Source: JBAWAP01 sp049589355 (GTDB lineage: Bacteria > Chloroflexota > Anaerolineae > VGOG01). Taken from it: 6,177 nt of DNA. How positions within the stretch are numbered: position 1 is the stretch's first letter; each line of letters starts with the position of its first letter. A program made the position numbers and the translations under genes. Under the pieces are notes generated by a model. That model searched no databases. It had not been told where the DNA came from and saw only the letters and a list, made by a program, of their open reading frames with translations. Location: assembly GCA_049589355.1 (NCBI GenBank), contig JBAWAP010000049.1:1-6177 (forward strand), read 5' to 3'. Shown in pieces: positions 3,540 through 6,177 of the stretch.

Positions 3540-4757
3540 CTATTCGAACTTGAAGCGCCACATGGCGATCAGGAAGAACAAAACTCCTACCCCGGCCAGC
3601 AGACCCACCTGAGATAGTATCTCCACGATGCCGGCTCCCTGGCTTGTCAACTTGAGGTAGCCCTCGATGGCGTGGGCGTGTGGGGTAAACTGGGACAGCA
3701 GGTGCAGGAACCCCTCCTTGGGGATGGGAATGATGGCGCCGCCCACGGCTCCCAGGACGATGCCGATCACCATGCCGACCGCATCCACCTGGCTGCGCGT
3801 CCGGGCCAACGCCGCCACCAGCATGCCCAGCGAGGCCGCCGCCAGCGCCAGCACCAGTGTGACCAGAACCAACCCGAGGGGCGAGTCTCCCAGCGGTATG
3901 TCGAAAAAGGCGCTCCCCACGCCCAACACCATCAGCACTTGCAAGCCCACCACCAGCATGTAGGCCAGCATCTTGCCGGCGATGATCGAACCGCGGTGGA
4001 GGGGCGAGGCCAGCAGGCGACGGAAGGTGCCTTCCTCTTTTTCGGTCAGGATCGAACCGGCGATAGTGCCCACGATGAAAAAGGCGAACATCACGGCGTA
4101 GGAGGGCATGGTATAGCTGTAGGCATTGTCCAGGCTTTGCGTCTCGACCCCTTCCAGATCCTCGCCCGTCACGGTAATCTGGGGATTCTCGAACATCTCG
4201 GCCAACTGGGTCATGATGACCCCCATCGTTTGCGCCTCTACCGCACTCCGGACTTGAGGGTTGGCCTTGTCAAAAGCCCCCGACTCGGCCATGACGGTCC
4301 GGATCCCATACTGGATCTCGCCCTGATAGATCACCGGCGTCACCACCTCGTTCATGATCCCAGTGATTATGCCCCCGTACTGCTGCTGGGTCGGATCCAC
4401 GATCACCCGGACCTGGGTCGGCTCAAAGGCGTCTACCTTTTGACTGAAATCGGGCGGGATGACGATGGCGGCCAGCGCTTGGCCGTCGGCCACTTGCTTG
4501 TCGGCCTGCCCGACCGTGTCCAATTCTTCGATGCGCAACGCCTCAATCTCGTGGAGTATCTCGATTATCTGAGCACTGTACGGACCCGTGTCCTGGTTTA
4601 CCAGGTAGACGGCAAGCCCTGGCGTGCCCCCGCCAAAGGCCGAGCCGATGACCGAGGCGAACATGACCGGCATCAAAAAGAGCACCGCCAACTGTCCCCG
4701 GTCCTTAAAGAGAACCTGCAAATCCTTCCAGGCTACTGCTAAAGCATTCCTAATCAT
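3540..4757 (-). CDS. ABC-2 family transporter permease (second of pair)
   Basis: A 405-residue membrane protein of the ABC-2 permease type (NatB/YhaP-like, ABC2_membrane_3). One helix at about 21-41 is followed by a large extracytoplasmic domain (42-215). A cluster of five helices comes next (about 218-238, 260-283, 293-317, 324-346, 379-400). The EKEEGTFRRLLASPL segment at 239-253, between helices 2 and 3, is the usual cytoplasmic loop thought to contact the ATPase. The frame opens further upstream, but ATG 4757 is right: AGGAGG lies five bases before it, and it is 11 bp after the preceding stop. The similar upstream permease suggests a heterodimeric exporter; ions (Na+), lipids or drugs are all possible, and the sequence does not decide. 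The ATP-binding subunit is not in the window. Confidence 0.88.
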   Translation of the reverse strand: MIRNALAVAWKDLQVLFKDRGQLAVLFLMPVMFASVIGSAFGGGTPGLAVYLVNQDTGPYSAQIIEILHEIEALRIEELDTVGQADKQVADGQALAAIVIPPDFSQKVDAFEPTQVRVIVDPTQQQYGGIITGIMNEVVTPVIYQGEIQYGIRTVMAESGAFDKANPQVRSAVEAQTMGVIMTQLAEMFENPQITVTGEDLEGVETQSLDNAYSYTMPSYAVMFAFFIVGTIAGSILTEKEEGTFRRLLASPLHRGSIIAGKMLAYMLVVGLQVLMVLGVGSAFFDIPLGDSPLGLVLVTLVLALAAASLGMLVAALARTRSQVDAVGMVIGIVLGAVGGAIIPIPKEGFLHLLSQFTPHAHAIEGYLKLTSQGAGIVEILSQVGLLAGVGVLFFLIAMWRFKFE

Positions 4758-4768
4758 GGTGGCCTCCT

Positions 4769-6013
4769 CTAGTCGAACTCGAAGCGCCACAGGCCGATGA
4801 CGAAAAAGACTCCGCTAAAAACCAGCAGGACCAGCATCTCGGTCGTGACGTCGGCCAGGCCCCGCCCACGGACGATCAGGTCCTGATAGGCCTGGATTGC
4901 CCAATAGTGGGGCACCACCTTGCCGACGATGTCGAGCAGGCCGCCCAACAGAAACGGCGGAAAGAGACAGCCCCCGACAGCGCCCATTGTCCATAGCGCC
5001 AGGGTGCCCAATCCGCCGATCTGACCTTCGGTGCGGGCGATGGCAGCGATCAGGATACCCAGACCGGTAGAGCAGAGCACTAACAGCAGCGACACCAGGA
5101 CCAGCGCCAGCAGGTCGTTGCCTAGCGTCAAGCGGTCTAATCCCACCATGGGCAGTATGAAGATGCTGACGGCAAAGATGACGACGATCTGGATCAGCCC
5201 GGTGATAAAGTTGGGGATCATCTTGCCGGCCAGCAGCGCCGCCTTGCTCATGGGCGCGGCCAGCAAACGGCGAAAGCTGCCCTCTTTCTTCTCTCGATAT
5301 ATGGAGAAAGCGGTCGCCTGGGCCGTTACAAAGACAAAGATGATGGTGTAACCGGGCACGTTCTGCTGGACGGCGTTGGGCTCCGTGCCCCGCTCGCCCA
5401 GGTTCTCGGGCCGCGTCTGCTCGACGACTACCAGCGGTGCGGTCTTGGAGCGCTCGAACTGGCTTTGGGCCTGGGCCACGATCCTTTCCGTCGTAAAGAC
5501 CTGAAACTCCGAGGGCGATGTTCCCAGCATGTCGCCCATCTGCTCAAAGCTGGCGATGAGCTGGTTTTGGAGCGACATCCCTCGGGCCACGCCATTGACC
5601 ACCCGCAGCACCGATTCGGTCGTTGTCTCGCTGGCGTCGGGGTGGCTGACCAGGCGCAGCATCACTGGGCGATTGGCGGTTATGTCGGCCGTGAAATCTG
5701 TCGGAATCGTCAACACCCGTTCGATCTCCAGGTCCTCCAGCAGGGCCTGTGCCTGGGCCTGATCATACAGCTTGACCTCTATCCCGCCGGCCTCGTTGAG
5801 GGCGTCAATCAGGGCCTGGGCTGCTTCGCCGTCGGGGTCGAGGTTCACCACCGGCAATGTGATTAAGCTGTCCCCATCCTCGCCCATGAATCCCTGCATC
5901 GCTGTGCTGAGCACGAGGATGAACACCATTGGCAGCAGGAACAGATTGATCACCGCACTCCGATCTCTGAGAAAGATCTGCACGTCTTTCCAGGCTACGT
6001 TTAATGCTTTCAT
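4769..6013 (-). CDS. ABC-2 family transporter permease (first of pair)
   Basis: A 414-residue paralogue of the following gene. It has a transmembrane helix at about 20-39, an extracytoplasmic domain to about 215, and helices near 219-239, 266-288, 301-327, 331-354 and 391-408. The cytoplasmic coupling loop REKKEGSFRRLLAAP is at 240-254. Both proteins open with an almost identical N-VAWKD motif and end in WRFEFD/WRFKFE, marking an old duplication. The start is supported by AAGGAG six bases before the ATG. The stop is 11 bp from the next start, so translation is likely coupled. It probably forms a heterodimeric export channel with its neighbour; substrate unknown. Confidence 0.88.
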   Translation of the reverse strand: MKALNVAWKDVQIFLRDRSAVINLFLLPMVFILVLSTAMQGFMGEDGDSLITLPVVNLDPDGEAAQALIDALNEAGGIEVKLYDQAQAQALLEDLEIERVLTIPTDFTADITANRPVMLRLVSHPDASETTTESVLRVVNGVARGMSLQNQLIASFEQMGDMLGTSPSEFQVFTTERIVAQAQSQFERSKTAPLVVVEQTRPENLGERGTEPNAVQQNVPGYTIIFVFVTAQATAFSIYREKKEGSFRRLLAAPMSKAALLAGKMIPNFITGLIQIVVIFAVSIFILPMVGLDRLTLGNDLLALVLVSLLLVLCSTGLGILIAAIARTEGQIGGLGTLALWTMGAVGGCLFPPFLLGGLLDIVGKVVPHYWAIQAYQDLIVRGRGLADVTTEMLVLLVFSGVFFVIGLWRFEFD

Positions 6014-6034
6014 GGTTTACTCCTTGGTGGTGGG

Positions 6035-6175
6035 TTAGTAGATTGGTAGACTCAGTAGATGGAAATTCTGAAGCAACGTGGTTCCCATGCCCAATGTCAC
6101 TGGCATTTTGCGCTGCATCGCTTTGAGAAAACAATCGGGTAAGAGGGCGGTGGTCTGGTAGAGCGACACTACACC
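6035..6175 (-). CDS. Possible C-terminal end of an unrecognised upstream gene
   Basis: One minus-strand frame stays open from the right edge to a TAA at 6037-6035, giving 46 residues that include LYQTTALLPD, MQRKMPVTLGMGTTLL and the end HLLSLPIY. The stop lies 21 bp before the first permease start, a spacing typical of an operon, which is the main reason to list it. Another frame through the same bases is also open into the permease gene, so coding is not proven. The sequence does not look like the C-terminus of an ABC ATPase, and I do not recognise it. Confidence 0.3.
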   Translation of the reverse strand, partial: GVVSLYQTTALLPDCFLKAMQRKMPVTLGMGTTLLQNFHLLSLPIY

Positions 6176-6177
6176 AT

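Noticed and set aside
3672..4742. Long plus-strand open frame of 356 codons
   Set aside because: It is antisense to the clear ABC-2 permease; its His/Gln/Arg-rich product has no family features and reflects the GC-rich codon pattern of the real gene.
5805..6134. Minus-strand frame of 109 codons overlapping the first permease start
   Set aside because: It overlaps the well-supported permease in another frame and shows no family features.
1..6177. CRISPR array, tRNA or rRNA genes
   Set aside because: No short regularly spaced direct repeats, no tRNA cloverleaf or T-loop motif and no rRNA-like sequence were noticed on either strand by eye.

Overview
The window looks like a piece of a Chloroflexota-type (Anaerolineae-like) bacterial chromosome. 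This is an inference from the gene set (a MalT/LuxR-type activator start, paired ABC-2 permeases followed by a 75-residue companion protein) and from the GC-rich ABC operon; no rRNA or marker gene confirms it. All convincing genes are on the minus strand, so the map reads from right to left.

Right part (6177 to about 3215): a possible partial gene at the edge, then an operon of two ABC-2 family permeases (6013-4769 and 4757-3540) and a 75-residue protein (3518-3291), closed by a strong intrinsic terminator (3252-3216). No ATP-binding subunit is in the window.

Left part (about 3252 to 1): two successive copies of one modular arrangement, each read in the minus direction as module A, then a cargo gene, then module B. 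Module A (3252-2894 and 1728-1373, roughly 90% identical) carries a terminator hairpin, a good sigma70-type promoter (TAGACA-17-TATAAT) and a small basic protein gene. Module B (2041-1793 and 251-1) carries a hairpin, a conserved promoter and the start of a MalT-like regulator. In the inner copy the regulator is cut to 28 codons; in the outer copy it runs off the left edge. The cargo differs completely: the first unit holds an AT-richer gene for a protein with a nucleoside 2-deoxyribosyltransferase/TIR-like C-terminal domain, the second an ANT(6)-like aminoglycoside nucleotidyltransferase.

Each cargo starts just at the end of module A with a GTTA core and is bounded by its own inverted repeat (GTTAGGT/ACCTAAC for the first, GTTATGC/GCATAAC for the second). 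The first is followed by a 61-bp imperfect hairpin with the layout of an integron attC site, including an extrahelical base. The best reading is that the window holds integron-type gene cassettes installed behind a duplicated promoter plus small-ORF platform, with no integrase in view. Behind the second cargo the attC position is taken by about 150 bp of structured sequence resembling the 5' part of a group II intron.
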